64,000 nt of DNA from Trichomonas vaginalis G3 (taxonomy: Eukaryota; Parabasalia; Trichomonadida; Trichomonadidae), in NCBI RefSeq assembly GCF_026262505.1, contig NC_067206.1, forward strand, positions 40,003,660 through 40,067,659. Direction: 5' to 3'. Of the stretch, positions 10,760-19,566 are shown piece by piece; positions within the stretch are counted from its first letter, which is position 1; the number at the start of each line of letters is the position of its first letter. Made by a program: the position numbers and the translations under genes. A model generated the notes under the pieces. The model saw only the letters and a program-made list of their open reading frames with translations, was not told the DNA's origin and ran no database searches.

Positions 10760-11566
10760 ATGGCAGAAGACATAATGGTTTATACTATTACGACTAAAAA
10801 CCCTGAGTCATATAATTCTATAACAACAAACTTACAAAGTCCTCAAGGACGATATTGTAAACTAACCTTAAACACAATGACGACTAAAGCCTGTTTTGCT
10901 CTTTTGACACCAGAAGATTTTATTGTTGTGAATGGTAAAAAATACTCCTTTGAAGATACTTACTCAGATATACCACCAACAGGTTTTGTTGACTTATTTA
11001 ATACTTTAAGGACGAGTGTAACATGTGCTGCAACTAGAGCAGGTTTCATTATGTTTGGATGTCCGACTGAGTTTACTATAAACAATATGAGCTATAATAC
11101 AAAACTTATTTCTGGTTTTTACTACCAACAGTTTCCTATAACAGGAAAAGGTGTCATACAAGGAATGTCTATTCCATTGACATTAAGCACACCAATCTTA
11201 TATATTGTTTCAAACTTAGGTTCAAAGTGTTATTCGAATGTCGACAGAAACTATTATGACCAAAAGATACTTATGCGTATAAACAATACTTTCTCTGCTG
11301 GTTTGCCTATTGTTCATTCGAATGCAGAATTTTCAACCTTAGTGAACTCAAACACTTTGGCAAGTATAACGTTGACATTAGTTGACGCAAACTTTGTTCC
11401 TGTAAAACTTTTATGTCCTATGTATTTGTCAATGACGGCAGAAAGTTTCGAATTGGAAGATGCAACCGGTGAAAGTATTGTATTACAAGAACAACTTCAA
11501 CAACAAATAGCTCAAGAACAACAAATGCAACAAATGGAACAAACAAAGTCAAGAATAAAAAAATAA
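10760..11566 (+). CDS. Candidate minor capsid protein (single-jelly-roll-like)
   Basis: 268 residues starting MAEDIMVYTITTKNPESYNS, rich in Thr, Ser, Asn and beta-type segments and without membrane spans. Near the end it has ITLTLVDANFVPVKLLCPMY, an LVD-x(3)-PV-type strand pair that I associate with penton or minor capsid proteins of Polinton-like viruses, and it closes with a Gln-rich tail. A decayed gene in Polinton 3 (about 53755-54480) shares the opening layout and the LVD...PV strand. It lies between the capsid region and the helicase. Function is inferred from shape and position. Confidence 0.5.
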   Translation: MAEDIMVYTITTKNPESYNSITTNLQSPQGRYCKLTLNTMTTKACFALLTPEDFIVVNGKKYSFEDTYSDIPPTGFVDLFNTLRTSVTCAATRAGFIMFGCPTEFTINNMSYNTKLISGFYYQQFPITGKGVIQGMSIPLTLSTPILYIVSNLGSKCYSNVDRNYYDQKILMRINNTFSAGLPIVHSNAEFSTLVNSNTLASITLTLVDANFVPVKLLCPMYLSMTAESFELEDATGESIVLQEQLQQQIAQEQQMQQMEQTKSRIKK

Positions 11567-11588
11567 TATTTTTTTTATTTTTATAAAA

Positions 11589-12824
11589 ATGTACAGAATA
11601 GATGTTTCAGATTTTTATGACTTCCAAGCATTCAGAAATATGTGTCCATTTAGAGACTATAACAAAGCAGTCGAGAATTTGAAACGTTTAGTCATTTATG
11701 TTGACTCTGCCCCAGAATGTTATGTCATGAAAGAATGGGATGTTGTCTTTAACAAACCAAGAGCAACAATAGTGTCTGAACAAGAATGTAGACAGAAACT
11801 TAAGAAAATAAAAGTTGTACAAGTTGGAATGAAGATGTTAGATGCTTGGGATATCTTATTGTCAAAGTTAGAAGATTTTTCAGTTCGAGGTATAAAGTTT
11901 TATACACCTTCTCCAAACTTCTATTCTATCTTCACTGGATATAAATACGAACAAGTAGAATGGAAAGAAAATATTATAGAAGCTTGGTTAGACCATGTCA
12001 AAGAAATTATATGCAATGGAAACGAAAGAGTCTATGAGTATATCTTATGTTGGTTTGCAAACATCTTACAACATCCAAGTGCTAAAAATGAAACTGCTCT
12101 CATTATAATTGGAAAACAAGGAACTGGTAAGAACACATTCTTTACAGATATTTTGTGCAAACTATTAGAGGGCTATTCGAATCCGAATATGACAAACTTA
12201 GAAAACATCTGCGGTAAATTTAACTCTTCAATTGAGAATATGAAACTTATAGTTTGCAATGAACTTCAAAGTATAGATACAACAAAAATTTTGAACTCAG
12301 ATGCTTTGAAGAGTCTTATAACAGACAAAGTTGGAGTTGTTGAAAGAAAATATAAAGACCAAAGAGTTTGTGAAAATGTTGCAAACTTCGTCATGGTTTC
12401 AAACAATGCCGTTCCGATGAAGTTAGAAAGTTCTGACAGAAGATATGTAGTTGTCAGAACGTCAGAAGCTCATATGCAAGATACAGAATATTTTGACGAC
12501 TTAGCAGAAACTTTGACACCTAACTTTTACAACCACTTGTTCTCATATTTCATGACATTAGATATTTCTAAGTTCAATCCAAGACAAATTCCATATACCG
12601 AAGAGAGACAAACATTGTTAGAAGCAAACAAGAGTGTATATGAACTGTTCATAGAAGAAAGCGACTTTGAGTGTTTAGATGAAAGGTCATTGTACGATGA
12701 ATATAAACAATATTGCCAAGAGTATGGTTATATGACAGCGTCTAAACGAACATTCTTGGCAAATGTCAAAAATCTTTTAGATGTTCAGAACGGCGTATAT
12801 ACAAAGAAAAATTTTTCTGAGTAA
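11589..12824 (+). CDS. Superfamily 3 (D5/P4-like) replicative helicase
   Basis: 411 residues. The Walker A motif is IIIGKQGTGKNTFF (about residues 175-188), the Walker B-like strand is MKLIVCNEL, and motif C is NFVMVSNNAVPM, followed by the arginine finger region SDRRYVVVR. This order is typical of SF3 helicases of DNA viruses and phage P4-type replicons, which unwind DNA as ring hexamers during replication. No primase motif is visible in the 170 N-terminal residues. The start is 22 bases after the previous stop and preceded by an A/T-rich tract. Polinton 3 shows no counterpart in the window; there a polymerase B candidate takes the replication role. Confidence 0.85.
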   Translation: MYRIDVSDFYDFQAFRNMCPFRDYNKAVENLKRLVIYVDSAPECYVMKEWDVVFNKPRATIVSEQECRQKLKKIKVVQVGMKMLDAWDILLSKLEDFSVRGIKFYTPSPNFYSIFTGYKYEQVEWKENIIEAWLDHVKEIICNGNERVYEYILCWFANILQHPSAKNETALIIIGKQGTGKNTFFTDILCKLLEGYSNPNMTNLENICGKFNSSIENMKLIVCNELQSIDTTKILNSDALKSLITDKVGVVERKYKDQRVCENVANFVMVSNNAVPMKLESSDRRYVVVRTSEAHMQDTEYFDDLAETLTPNFYNHLFSYFMTLDISKFNPRQIPYTEERQTLLEANKSVYELFIEESDFECLDERSLYDEYKQYCQEYGYMTASKRTFLANVKNLLDVQNGVYTKKNFSE

Positions 12825-12859
12825 ATTTTAAAAAAATATTTTTTTATCCGATAGAAAAG

Positions 12860-13279
12860 ATGGCAAAATTCATCTCAGTAAACAAGTACATGACAGAAGT
12901 CAAAGAAGAACTAGACCCATTCGCATATTTGAATGTTTACTTCTACCATTTTGAAAAGTCTACATTTGACAAAGTTTGGAACATCGAACCAGTTAAGTTT
13001 GCTATTGTGACTAAAAATGGTGCGAAATTTGAAGACTTAGACATTGACGGTATGTTGACAGTCAAAGAAAATTTTGACAGAAAGTTCTCAAAACTCGAAG
13101 AAGGCAAAGCATACAAACTTGTTATACCTTATGAACCAAAGAAAGCAGACGACTATGAATATTATGAGTCTAAGATAGTTGAAGTTCAAGGTAAATTGGG
13201 TAAAAAGATTTTAGAGTCTAAGCCAGTGTTTGCCCCTAAAGAGGAAGAGAACATTGACATTGACCCAGAAATGTTCTAA
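12860..13279 (+). CDS. Unknown protein, acidic tail, downstream of helicase
   Basis: 139 residues, starting MAKFISVNKYMTEVKEELDP and ending in an acidic EEENIDIDPEMF. Mixed charge, no membrane span. It follows the helicase by 35 bases in the same direction, so a replication accessory role such as single-stranded DNA binding is possible, but I see no motif for it. The acidic IDID...DPE end resembles that of the broken gene at 61834-62327 in Polinton 3. Confidence 0.65.
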   Translation: MAKFISVNKYMTEVKEELDPFAYLNVYFYHFEKSTFDKVWNIEPVKFAIVTKNGAKFEDLDIDGMLTVKENFDRKFSKLEEGKAYKLVIPYEPKKADDYEYYESKIVEVQGKLGKKILESKPVFAPKEEENIDIDPEMF

Positions 13280-13295
13280 AAATAAAATTTTATTT

Positions 13296-13754
13296 TTACA
13301 TGTCATATCTCCCCTTCTCTGGAACTGGTTCAGGTTCTTTCTTCTCTTCTTCTACTTTCTTTTCTTTCTTTTCTCTCTTCTTCTTCTTCTTCTCTGGTGG
13401 AGTTATGTCAAATTTGGCGCAACCATATTTATGTAAAAGTTCTTTGTCCTTTAATAGCTCTTCTATTCTGTTTTCTATTTCATCTTCAAGAACAGCGCAT
13501 GTGTCTTCTTTGCATTCTAAGAAGTTTTGTTGGACTTCATCTTTCCAAGAGGCGTCATCTCTGTCAACAAGTCTGTCATTGACAAATTTTAAGACTTCTC
13601 TGCCTAATGTTTTATGGTTCTTGTCATATTCCCAGAAACAGAACTTTAGAACAAATTCACCTTTCTTGTTTACACTATGTAAGATTTTATGGTCGACAGA
13701 AGTTTTAGAGTCAAAAAGCTTGTCTCGAATATAGATAGCGAAATCACTAGACAT
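13296..13754 (-). CDS. Unknown protein with Lys/Glu-rich tail
   Basis: 152 residues, convergent with the previous gene (16 bases between stops) and divergent from the ATPase (starts 36 bases apart, sharing an A/T-rich promoter tract). The first 110 residues are a mixed globular part (FVLKFCFWEYDKNHKTLGRE). The rest is a run of Lys then Glu (EKKKKKREKKEKKVEEEKK) that could bind nucleic acid or form a helix. No family recognised. A plus-strand frame over the same bases is its shadow. Confidence 0.6.
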   Translation of the reverse strand: MSSDFAIYIRDKLFDSKTSVDHKILHSVNKKGEFVLKFCFWEYDKNHKTLGREVLKFVNDRLVDRDDASWKDEVQQNFLECKEDTCAVLEDEIENRIEELLKDKELLHKYGCAKFDITPPEKKKKKREKKEKKVEEEKKEPEPVPEKGRYDM

Positions 13755-13790
13755 TTTCTAAAAGATAAAAATTTTAATTTTTCTAAAAAT

Positions 13791-14666
13791 ATGTTAGAAA
13801 AAAAGTTTGCTGACATTGACAAGAAATTTGAGAATGTTTTAAACAAGAACAAGAGGAAGTTAGAAAATGCTCAGATAAAACCCATACATGAAAAGTTCTT
13901 ATTTGCTCAGAATGGTATAACAGGTCTAATCGCACCACCTGGGTCGGGTAAGACTTTCACTTATCTTAAAATGGCTGCACAACAACAAGAACTAGATGAG
14001 AAGAACCCATTCTATGAGTTAGTTGTTATTTGTAGTACTTCTGGTCAATTTGACCAAACCGTCAATTCGTTCAAAGATATTATAAAGAAGTCTAAGTTAG
14101 TATGTATAAAGGATACTGAGTTGTTAGATTGGATAAAGAAGTACCAAAGAAGAGTTTTGAAGTATAATGCTATAAATGAGTATATAAATTCGAAGTTTAA
14201 AGACCCTAATGAGGAAATGCAGAGAATATTAGAGAAGAAACACTTCAGAAACAAACAGAAAGAGATAGAATACATTTCGAAGAAATTGCAATCTTACGAT
14301 TGGAAGACATACCCTCATAGATGTCTTCTTATCTTAGATGACTTTGCTTCTCATCCTTTGTTAAAGAACAGAGAACAAGACATGTGTCGAATTCTTAAGA
14401 AGCTCAGACACTTTAACATCTCAGTTGTCATTTGTGTACAGACAGCAAAGAGTTTAAGTAAGGATGTTAAAAGAATACTTACTGACATTATACTTTTCCC
14501 CGGATTGTCCGAAGACGATTTCATGGAACTTATGAAAGAGTCCATGGCAGGTAAGTTTGACAGACATGAACTATGGGAGAAGTACAAAGTCATACAAGAC
14601 CCTCATACTTCTTTCAGAATTCATATCTACGCAAACAAAGTTCAAATTGTAAAAAGTCAAGCGTAA
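13791..14666 (+). CDS. DNA packaging ATPase (A32/FtsK-HerA type)
   Basis: 291 residues from the ATG at 13791. Walker A is GLIAPPGSGKTF (about residues 45-56) and Walker B is RCLLILDDFASHP (about 180-192), followed by the sensor-like VVICVQTAKSL. This is the pattern of the packaging ATPases of Polintons, poxviruses and virophages, which drive the genome into the capsid. An upstream in-frame ATG at 13689 overlaps the divergent neighbour's coding region; 13791 is preferred because it follows the A/T-rich promoter-like tract. A distant homologue lies at 45135-46022 in Polinton 3. Confidence 0.85.
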   Translation: MLEKKFADIDKKFENVLNKNKRKLENAQIKPIHEKFLFAQNGITGLIAPPGSGKTFTYLKMAAQQQELDEKNPFYELVVICSTSGQFDQTVNSFKDIIKKSKLVCIKDTELLDWIKKYQRRVLKYNAINEYINSKFKDPNEEMQRILEKKHFRNKQKEIEYISKKLQSYDWKTYPHRCLLILDDFASHPLLKNREQDMCRILKKLRHFNISVVICVQTAKSLSKDVKRILTDIILFPGLSEDDFMELMKESMAGKFDRHELWEKYKVIQDPHTSFRIHIYANKVQIVKSQA

Positions 14667-14675
14667 AAATGTAAG

Positions 14676-14759
14676 TGTTTGAGTCTTAGTCTGTTGTGGT
14701 GCTGGGGCTGTCGGTTCTTCTGGCTTTGGAATGGACTCGGTTGGTGGTACGTCGGACAT
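14676..14759 (-). pseudogene. Truncated duplicate of the MSDVPPTE gene
   Basis: Begins MSDVPPTESIPKPEEPTAPA, nearly the same N-terminus as the 120-residue protein at 19567-19929 (MSDVPPTEPIPKPEEPKEP). The likeness ends after about 20-25 residues and the frame then runs antisense into the ATPase gene. It appears to be a partial copy sitting at the edge of the 22-bp array. One or two breaks. Confidence 0.6.
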
Positions 14760-15153
14760 TGTCTTGAAACAATAAAAGACTTGTCTTGAAAAAGTAAAAG
14801 ACTTGTCTTGAAACAATAAAAGACTTGTCTTGAAAAAGTAAAAGACTTGTCTTGAAAAAGTAAAAGACTTGTCTTGAAAAAGTAAAAGACTTGTCTTGAA
14901 AAAGTAAAAGACTTGTCTTGAAAAAGTAAAAGACTTGTCCTGAAAAAGTACGGGTATCGTCTTCAATCAAGACCACTGTTCTCAAATTTGAGAACTTTAC
15001 ACCAAAAAATTTCTTGAAAAAGTAAAAGACTTGTCTTGAAAAAGTAAAAGACTTGTCTTGAAAAAGTAAAAGACTTGTCTTGAAAAAGTAAAAGACTTGT
15101 CTTGAAAAAGTAAAAGACTTGTCTTGAAAAAGTAAAAGACTTGTCTTGAAACA
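14760..15153. repeat. Two 22-bp repeat arrays around an 18-bp palindrome, between divergent starts
   Basis: About eight copies (14760-14947) and about six (15013-15153) of a 22-base unit (GTCTTGAAAAAGTAAAAGAC and TT) lie between two start codons that face away from each other (14759 leftward, 15154 rightward). Each end carries a variant with GAAACAAT touching or preceding the ATG. Between the arrays is a perfect palindrome, GTTCTCAAATTTGAGAAC (14978-14995). The layout looks like a two-way promoter, operator or replication site. The long antisense frames through the array are by-products of a unit with no stop. Confidence 0.85.
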
Positions 15154-15240
15154 ATGACCGACATAGACCCAGAAGGATTTGACAAGCCAATTTACCATCT
15201 AGAGCTACTTGAGCCATCTGAAGTCAAGCTTGAAAAATAA
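15154..15240 (+). CDS. Very small acidic protein (28 aa), candidate
   Basis: MTDIDPEGFDKPIYHLELLE and a short acidic end. The start codon sits at the right edge of the repeat array in the same way that the MSDVPPTE fragment starts at the left edge, and both begin M-[S/T]-D-[V/I]. It stops 10 bases before the convergent KilA-N gene's stop. It could be a truncated gene, or a real short one; nothing identifies a role. Confidence 0.4.
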   Translation: MTDIDPEGFDKPIYHLELLEPSEVKLEK

Positions 15241-15249
15241 AGAGTTCAT

Positions 15250-16077
15250 CTACCCTACTTGTTTGAAGTTGTCAAAATACTCTGTTATTTTTTCCTTTAA
15301 CAATGGCAAATCTTCTTTGAAGGTAAGTATTGTACAACCTTTCATATCATAGTGTGTTTGAGGTAACGTATCTTGAACTATTTGTTTCACATCTTCATTT
15401 GGGGTCATTGAAATCGGTAAGTTTTCGCGATAGAACCAATTTCTGTCAGATTTGTAAATCTTAGCAAGGTCGTAAAAGCTTTTGTTGTTTCTTCTGACTA
15501 AATGCAACATAACCATATCTTTATCTTCTTCATTTTCCATCTCTTCAGTATAAATCATATACTTATAGTTCTTTTCCTTTCCTTTTGGTACCGAACGTGG
15601 TATTCTTTTCTGAAGGCTTTTGTCTTTTGCTTCAATGACTTCATCTTTTGCTTGAAGTTTCTTTTCCATCTCTTCACGTTCTTGTCTATGAATTTCGTCT
15701 AACATCATGAAAATATAACAAGCATAACGAGGTGAAGCCCACATTGCAACAGCATTTACAAGAAGTCTATGTACATAATATCCTCTTAAATTTATTGGCA
15801 AATTTTTACGATTTTCATACGGAATCTCATTCCTCGGTTTTTCGAGGGAAGCAAACATATGAGGAAATTCTTCTAAAAGTTCTTTTGTCTGTTGGTTTTC
15901 AAACCAATGATATGCTTGCTTTGTAGAACGAAGAGCATTCAAAATACTTTGCATTTGGTACATATCGTCTTTGACCGAACGAATGAGACGGAGTTGTTTT
16001 GTAAACTGTATGTACTCGTATTCTTCATTTATAGCTTCATGGACTATAACTGTTGTTGTGTTCTCTGTTGTTGACAT
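15250..16077 (-). CDS. KilA-N domain DNA-binding protein
   Basis: 275 residues. The central block GYYVHRLLVNAVAMWASPRY (about residues 98-117) followed by ACYIFMMLDE is the hallmark of the KilA-N/MSV199 fold found in poxviruses, baculoviruses, phages and Polinton-like elements. A charged coiled coil (EREEMEKKLQAKDEVIEAK) follows, and then a C-terminal part like those seen after KilA-N in large DNA viruses. KilA-N proteins bind DNA; here a regulator of element genes is plausible. A decayed relative lies at 60747-61569 in Polinton 3 in the same gene order. The upstream region carries the element promoter pattern. Confidence 0.8.
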   Translation of the reverse strand: MSTTENTTTVIVHEAINEEYEYIQFTKQLRLIRSVKDDMYQMQSILNALRSTKQAYHWFENQQTKELLEEFPHMFASLEKPRNEIPYENRKNLPINLRGYYVHRLLVNAVAMWASPRYACYIFMMLDEIHRQEREEMEKKLQAKDEVIEAKDKSLQKRIPRSVPKGKEKNYKYMIYTEEMENEEDKDMVMLHLVRRNNKSFYDLAKIYKSDRNWFYRENLPISMTPNEDVKQIVQDTLPQTHYDMKGCTILTFKEDLPLLKEKITEYFDNFKQVG

Positions 16078-16166
16078 ATCTGTCTTTATATTCCGGATAA
16101 AAAAATAAAAAAAATAAAAATAACTTTATTTTTTCTATCTTTCACAAAAGACCAAAAATAAACGCT

Positions 16167-16775
16167 TTACATGTATTTTTCAGCAACTTCGTCAAATAAT
16201 TTTATAGCTTTATCTATCTCATCTACTTCAAACGTTTCTTTACCTTTTATGGGAGCACCATATATTTTCTCAAACTTTTCAAGTAGTTCTGTTTCTGCAG
16301 CTCTCATATCATTAGCAAACACAACCTTGACTCTATTGACTGTACTGTCATATCTTTGAGTTATATTATATGTTCTTCCTATCTTATATCTCTTTGTATT
16401 GAAGTCCTTCGGTTTCTGAATGATGTAAAGTAAGCCTTCACTGCAACGTTCCGTATCGAATGAACCATATGTTATGAAGTTATATCCAACAACTGGGTCT
16501 AACCATAACAAAACTATTGGTATAAGACTTTTGTCGATGAGATATGCTGTAGTTCCATAGAATCTTACCGATATCATAAGCTCAGGATTTCTTGTCAAAA
16601 TTTTCTGACTAGAAGCAATTCCAACCCAATGCCATGTTTTCTTTCCAGATGGAGATATAATGTCTGACAAAGAATATTTGTTGTATTTCTTTGAGTATCT
16701 TACGTTTAAATCACCTATTCTAACCAATTTGGTGTCATTGTCTATCTTTTTTGTTTCAAACTCAATGTTTGTCAT
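16167..16775 (-). CDS. KilA-N plus GIY-YIG-like (T5orf172) protein
   Basis: 202 residues from ATG 16775. An N-terminal KilA-N-like part (RYSKKYNKYSLSDIISPSGK, then VVGYNFITYGSFD) is joined to a C-terminal RYKIGRTYNITQRYDSTVN with NRVKVVFANDMRAAETELLE, the layout of the T5orf172/Mug113 branch of GIY-YIG nucleases. Such fusions are known in large DNA viruses and may nick or bind DNA. An ATG six codons upstream lies inside the GTATGTAAGAACAG promoter element, so 16775 is preferred. A close copy is at 60063-60670. Confidence 0.75.
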   Translation of the reverse strand: MTNIEFETKKIDNDTKLVRIGDLNVRYSKKYNKYSLSDIISPSGKKTWHWVGIASSQKILTRNPELMISVRFYGTTAYLIDKSLIPIVLLWLDPVVGYNFITYGSFDTERCSEGLLYIIQKPKDFNTKRYKIGRTYNITQRYDSTVNRVKVVFANDMRAAETELLEKFEKIYGAPIKGKETFEVDEIDKAIKLFDEVAEKYM

Positions 16776-16835
16776 TTCTGTTCTTACATACAAAATAAAA
16801 AAAATATTTTATAAAAAACTAACTTTATTTTTTCT
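16776..16835 (-). promoter_or_regulatory. Element-type promoter
   Basis: Reading leftwards: AAATAAAGTTAGTTTT (16815-16830), a T-rich tract, then GTATGTAAGAACAG just before the ATG. The same order recurs before 58942, 60063 and 60747 with GTATGTAAAGA, and in weaker form before 15250-16077, 17668-18606 and 61624. Confidence 0.6.
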
Positions 16836-16849
16836 GTCTTAAGGAAATT

Positions 16850-17667
16850 CATGAAATTTGGTCATTTTTCAGCAAAAATATATTTTAGGTGAAGAGGTGA
16901 CATCTCACCCGTTTTCTCACCTGTTTCTCACCTCATGAATTTTCATGATTTCTTCGTATATGTTTTGTCAAGACTTCATCGTACATTCTTTGTCATGATT
17001 TCATCGAAACTAAACGTATATGTTTTGTCAAGACTTCTTCGTAATGAGCGTAAATCAGACAAAAATAATGTTTAGGTGAAGAGGTGACATCTCACCCGTT
17101 TTCTCACCTGTTTTCTCACCTCAGTTATTTTATAAGCGTTTTACATGGTAAACGTTATTTTTTAAATTTTGTGAAAACTCAACGGTTTGACACAAGCCCT
17201 AAAAATTATTTTACTCAGAATTTTGTTGCTGAATTCAGCAAAAAATAATGTTTAGGTGAAGAGGTGAGATGTCACCTGTTTTTTCACCTGTTTTCTCACC
17301 CTAGTTATTTTATAAACGTTTCACATGGTAAACGTTATTTTTTTAAATTTTGTGAAAACTCAACGGTTTGACACAAGCCCTAAAAATTATTTTACTCAGA
17401 ATTTTGTTGCTGAATTCAGCAAAAAATAATGTTTAGGTGAAGAGGTGAGATTTCACCTGTTTTTTCACCTCTTTTCTCACCTGTTATTTTATAAGCGTTT
17501 TACATGGTAAACGTTATTTTTTTAAATTTTGTGAAAACTCAACGGTTTGACACAAGCCCTAAAAATTATTTTACTCAGAATTTTGTTGCTGAATTCAGCA
17601 AAAAATAATGTTTAGGTGAAGAGGTGAGATTTCACCTGTTTTTTCACCTCTTTTCTCACCTGTTATT
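16850..17667. repeat. Tandem array of palindromic repeat plus the 3' end of the neighbouring gene
   Basis: Five AGGTGAAGAGGTGA(G/C)AT palindrome units. From about 17115 to 17667 the period is about 180 bases, and each unit also includes TTATTTTATAAGCGTTTTAC, which is the last codons and stop region of the gene at 17668-18606. The tandem copies therefore arose by duplicating that gene's tail together with the palindrome. The block lies upstream of the 16775 gene's promoter. Confidence 0.85.
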
Positions 17668-18606
17668 TTATAAGCGTTTTACATGAATTGTACGATGTAT
17701 ATTTGAAATCCTAAACAGTTTTGTAGCTTCTATTTCTTCTGTCAGTACATCGAATGTTTTAACGATACCGAAAGTTTCTTTATACTTCTTCTTGACGTCA
17801 GATAATAGGAAATCTTCTGCTGTTGGATAGTTTTTGTTCAGAAATGCTAACATATCCATTTTATTTTCTGCTGGTTTTTCTGCTTCTTTCTTTAAGTCTG
17901 CATAGTCGTTTCGCATACGTTCTATCTCTTTGACGGAGTAGTTATATTTCCTCATTGCTGCTTTACATTTAGAACATTGCGGATTCATTTTTGCGTTATA
18001 TTCTGAAACCTTACCTGCTAAAACAACCAAGGCGTCAATTGCTCTCTTCATCTCAAACATAGCGGGTCTTATCTGTTCATTCCATACCTTACCCCTACTA
18101 TCTTTATCTCTTATTTCCCATACACATTCAGCAACTAACGAAACAAAGTTGTCGTAGGTCTTAAATTCTTCAGATTTATATATGTCAGAAACATTCTTAT
18201 ATACCATGTCGCAATCTTTGTCCATAACTTTATGGTTGCAATGAAAACCAAGGAATTCATAATTTACCTTTCGTATGAACTTCTTTATTTCTACTGAGTC
18301 AGTTGGTTTCACTTCAATTTCGTCAAATTCAGGAATAGTTAGTTTTTGCTGTTGGATTTCAGGCAATTTGGGTAAATGGTCAATAATATCCTGCATGTCA
18401 TAAAGATACTGTTCATTTGTTTCATCCTGTGCGGTACAGTCTAAATTACTTGTTAACAATTCCTGCTTTATCTTCTGGATTTTTGTTTCGAAAGTATATG
18501 AAGAAGGAATGAAGTTTTTCATCTCTACCAACATAGATGTTGGATTCATGACTAACGAGTTTGGTGCTGTAGTTGTTTGAAGTGTTGTTGTGCCGATTGT
18601 TGACAT
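17668..18606 (-). CDS. Unknown conserved Polinton protein with CxxC pair
   Basis: 312 residues starting MSTIGTTTLQTTTAPNSLVM (an upstream in-frame extension is T-rich promoter sequence). Mostly helical and charged. A CSKCKAAMRKYNYS segment near residue 225 has a CxxC pair that might bind metal, although no second pair is obvious, and a coiled-coil stretch follows (ERMRNDYADLKKEAEK). A highly similar gene at 58942-59883 precedes the same two KilA-N genes in Polinton 3, so the three behave as a conserved block. No function can be assigned. Confidence 0.75.
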   Translation of the reverse strand: MSTIGTTTLQTTTAPNSLVMNPTSMLVEMKNFIPSSYTFETKIQKIKQELLTSNLDCTAQDETNEQYLYDMQDIIDHLPKLPEIQQQKLTIPEFDEIEVKPTDSVEIKKFIRKVNYEFLGFHCNHKVMDKDCDMVYKNVSDIYKSEEFKTYDNFVSLVAECVWEIRDKDSRGKVWNEQIRPAMFEMKRAIDALVVLAGKVSEYNAKMNPQCSKCKAAMRKYNYSVKEIERMRNDYADLKKEAEKPAENKMDMLAFLNKNYPTAEDFLLSDVKKKYKETFGIVKTFDVLTEEIEATKLFRISNIHRTIHVKRL

Positions 18607-18667
18607 TTTTATTTTTTTATACAAAATAAAAAAATAAATAAAATAAAAAATAAAACTAACTTTATTT
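18607..18667 (-). promoter_or_regulatory. Element-type promoter
   Basis: Leftward AAATAAAGTTAGTTTT (18652-18667) followed by a long A/T tract and TTTTGTATA near 18615-18625, then the ATG of the 312-residue gene. It matches the pattern before the two KilA-N genes. Confidence 0.55.
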
Positions 18668-18679
18668 TTTATTTCGGGA

Positions 18680-19566
18680 AAATTCATGAGGTGAAAAAAC
18701 AGGTGAAAAAAGAGGTGAAATCTCACCTCTTCACCTAAACATTATTTTTGGGTCATTTACGCTCATTACGATGAAGTTTCGACAAAACATTTACGATGAA
18801 ATCATGAAAATTCATGAGGTGAAAAAACAGGTGAAAAAAGAGGTGAAATCTCACCTCTTCACCTAAATTATATTTTTGGGTCATTTACGCTCATTACGAT
18901 GAAGTTTCGACAAAACATTTACGAAGAAGTCTTGACAAAACATTTACGATGAAGAAGTTTCGACAAAACATTTACGATGAAGAAGTTTCGACAAAACATT
19001 TACGATGAAGAAGTTTCGACAAAACATTTACGATGAAATTCATGAAAATTCATGAGGTGAGAAAAGAGGTGAGAAAACGGGTGAGATGTCACCTCTTCAC
19101 CTAAATTATATTTTTGGGTCATTTACGCTCATTACGATGAAGTTTCGACAAAACATTTACGAAGAAGTCTTGACAAAACATTTACGATGAAGAAGTTTCG
19201 ACAAAACATTTACGAAGAAGTCTTGACAAAACATTTACGATGAAGAAGTTTCGACAAAACATTTACGATGAAATTCATGAAAATTCATGAGGTGAGAAAA
19301 GAGGTGAGAAAACGGGTGAGATGTCACCTCTTCACCTAAATTATATTTTTGGGTCATTTACGCTCATTACGATGAAGTTTCGACAAAACATTTACGAAGA
19401 AGTCTTGACAAAACATTTACGATGAAGAAGTTTCGACAAAACATTTACGAAGAAGTCTTGACAAAACATTTACGATGAAGAAGTTTCGACAAAACATTTA
19501 CGATGAAATTCATGAAAATTCATGAGGTGAGAAAAGAGGTGAGAAAACGGGTGAGATGTCACCTCT
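18680..19566. repeat. Array of palindromic repeats and inverted 25-bp-type units
   Basis: Five copies of a unit with half-sites (AGGTGAGAAAAGAGGTGAG), a palindromic centre (GGTGAGATGTCACC or GGTGAAATCTCACC), CTTCACCTAAA(T/C)ATTATTTTT and GGGTCATTTACGCTCATTAC. Copies are separated by runs of GAAGTTTCGACAAAACATTT or GAAGTCTTGACAAAACATTT, the reverse sense of the 3098-3775 unit. The whole block lies between the promoter of the 18606 gene and the end of the 19567-19929 gene. Confidence 0.85.

Noticed and set aside
13300-13734. Rightward Ser/Phe-rich gene
   Set aside because: It is the reverse of the Lys/Glu-rich coding region at 13296-13754.
14571-15217. Long leftward open frames with FKTSLLLFQDKSFTFSRQVF-type repeats
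   Set aside because: They are translations of the 22-bp array, which lacks stops in several frames; all frames read low-complexity repeats.
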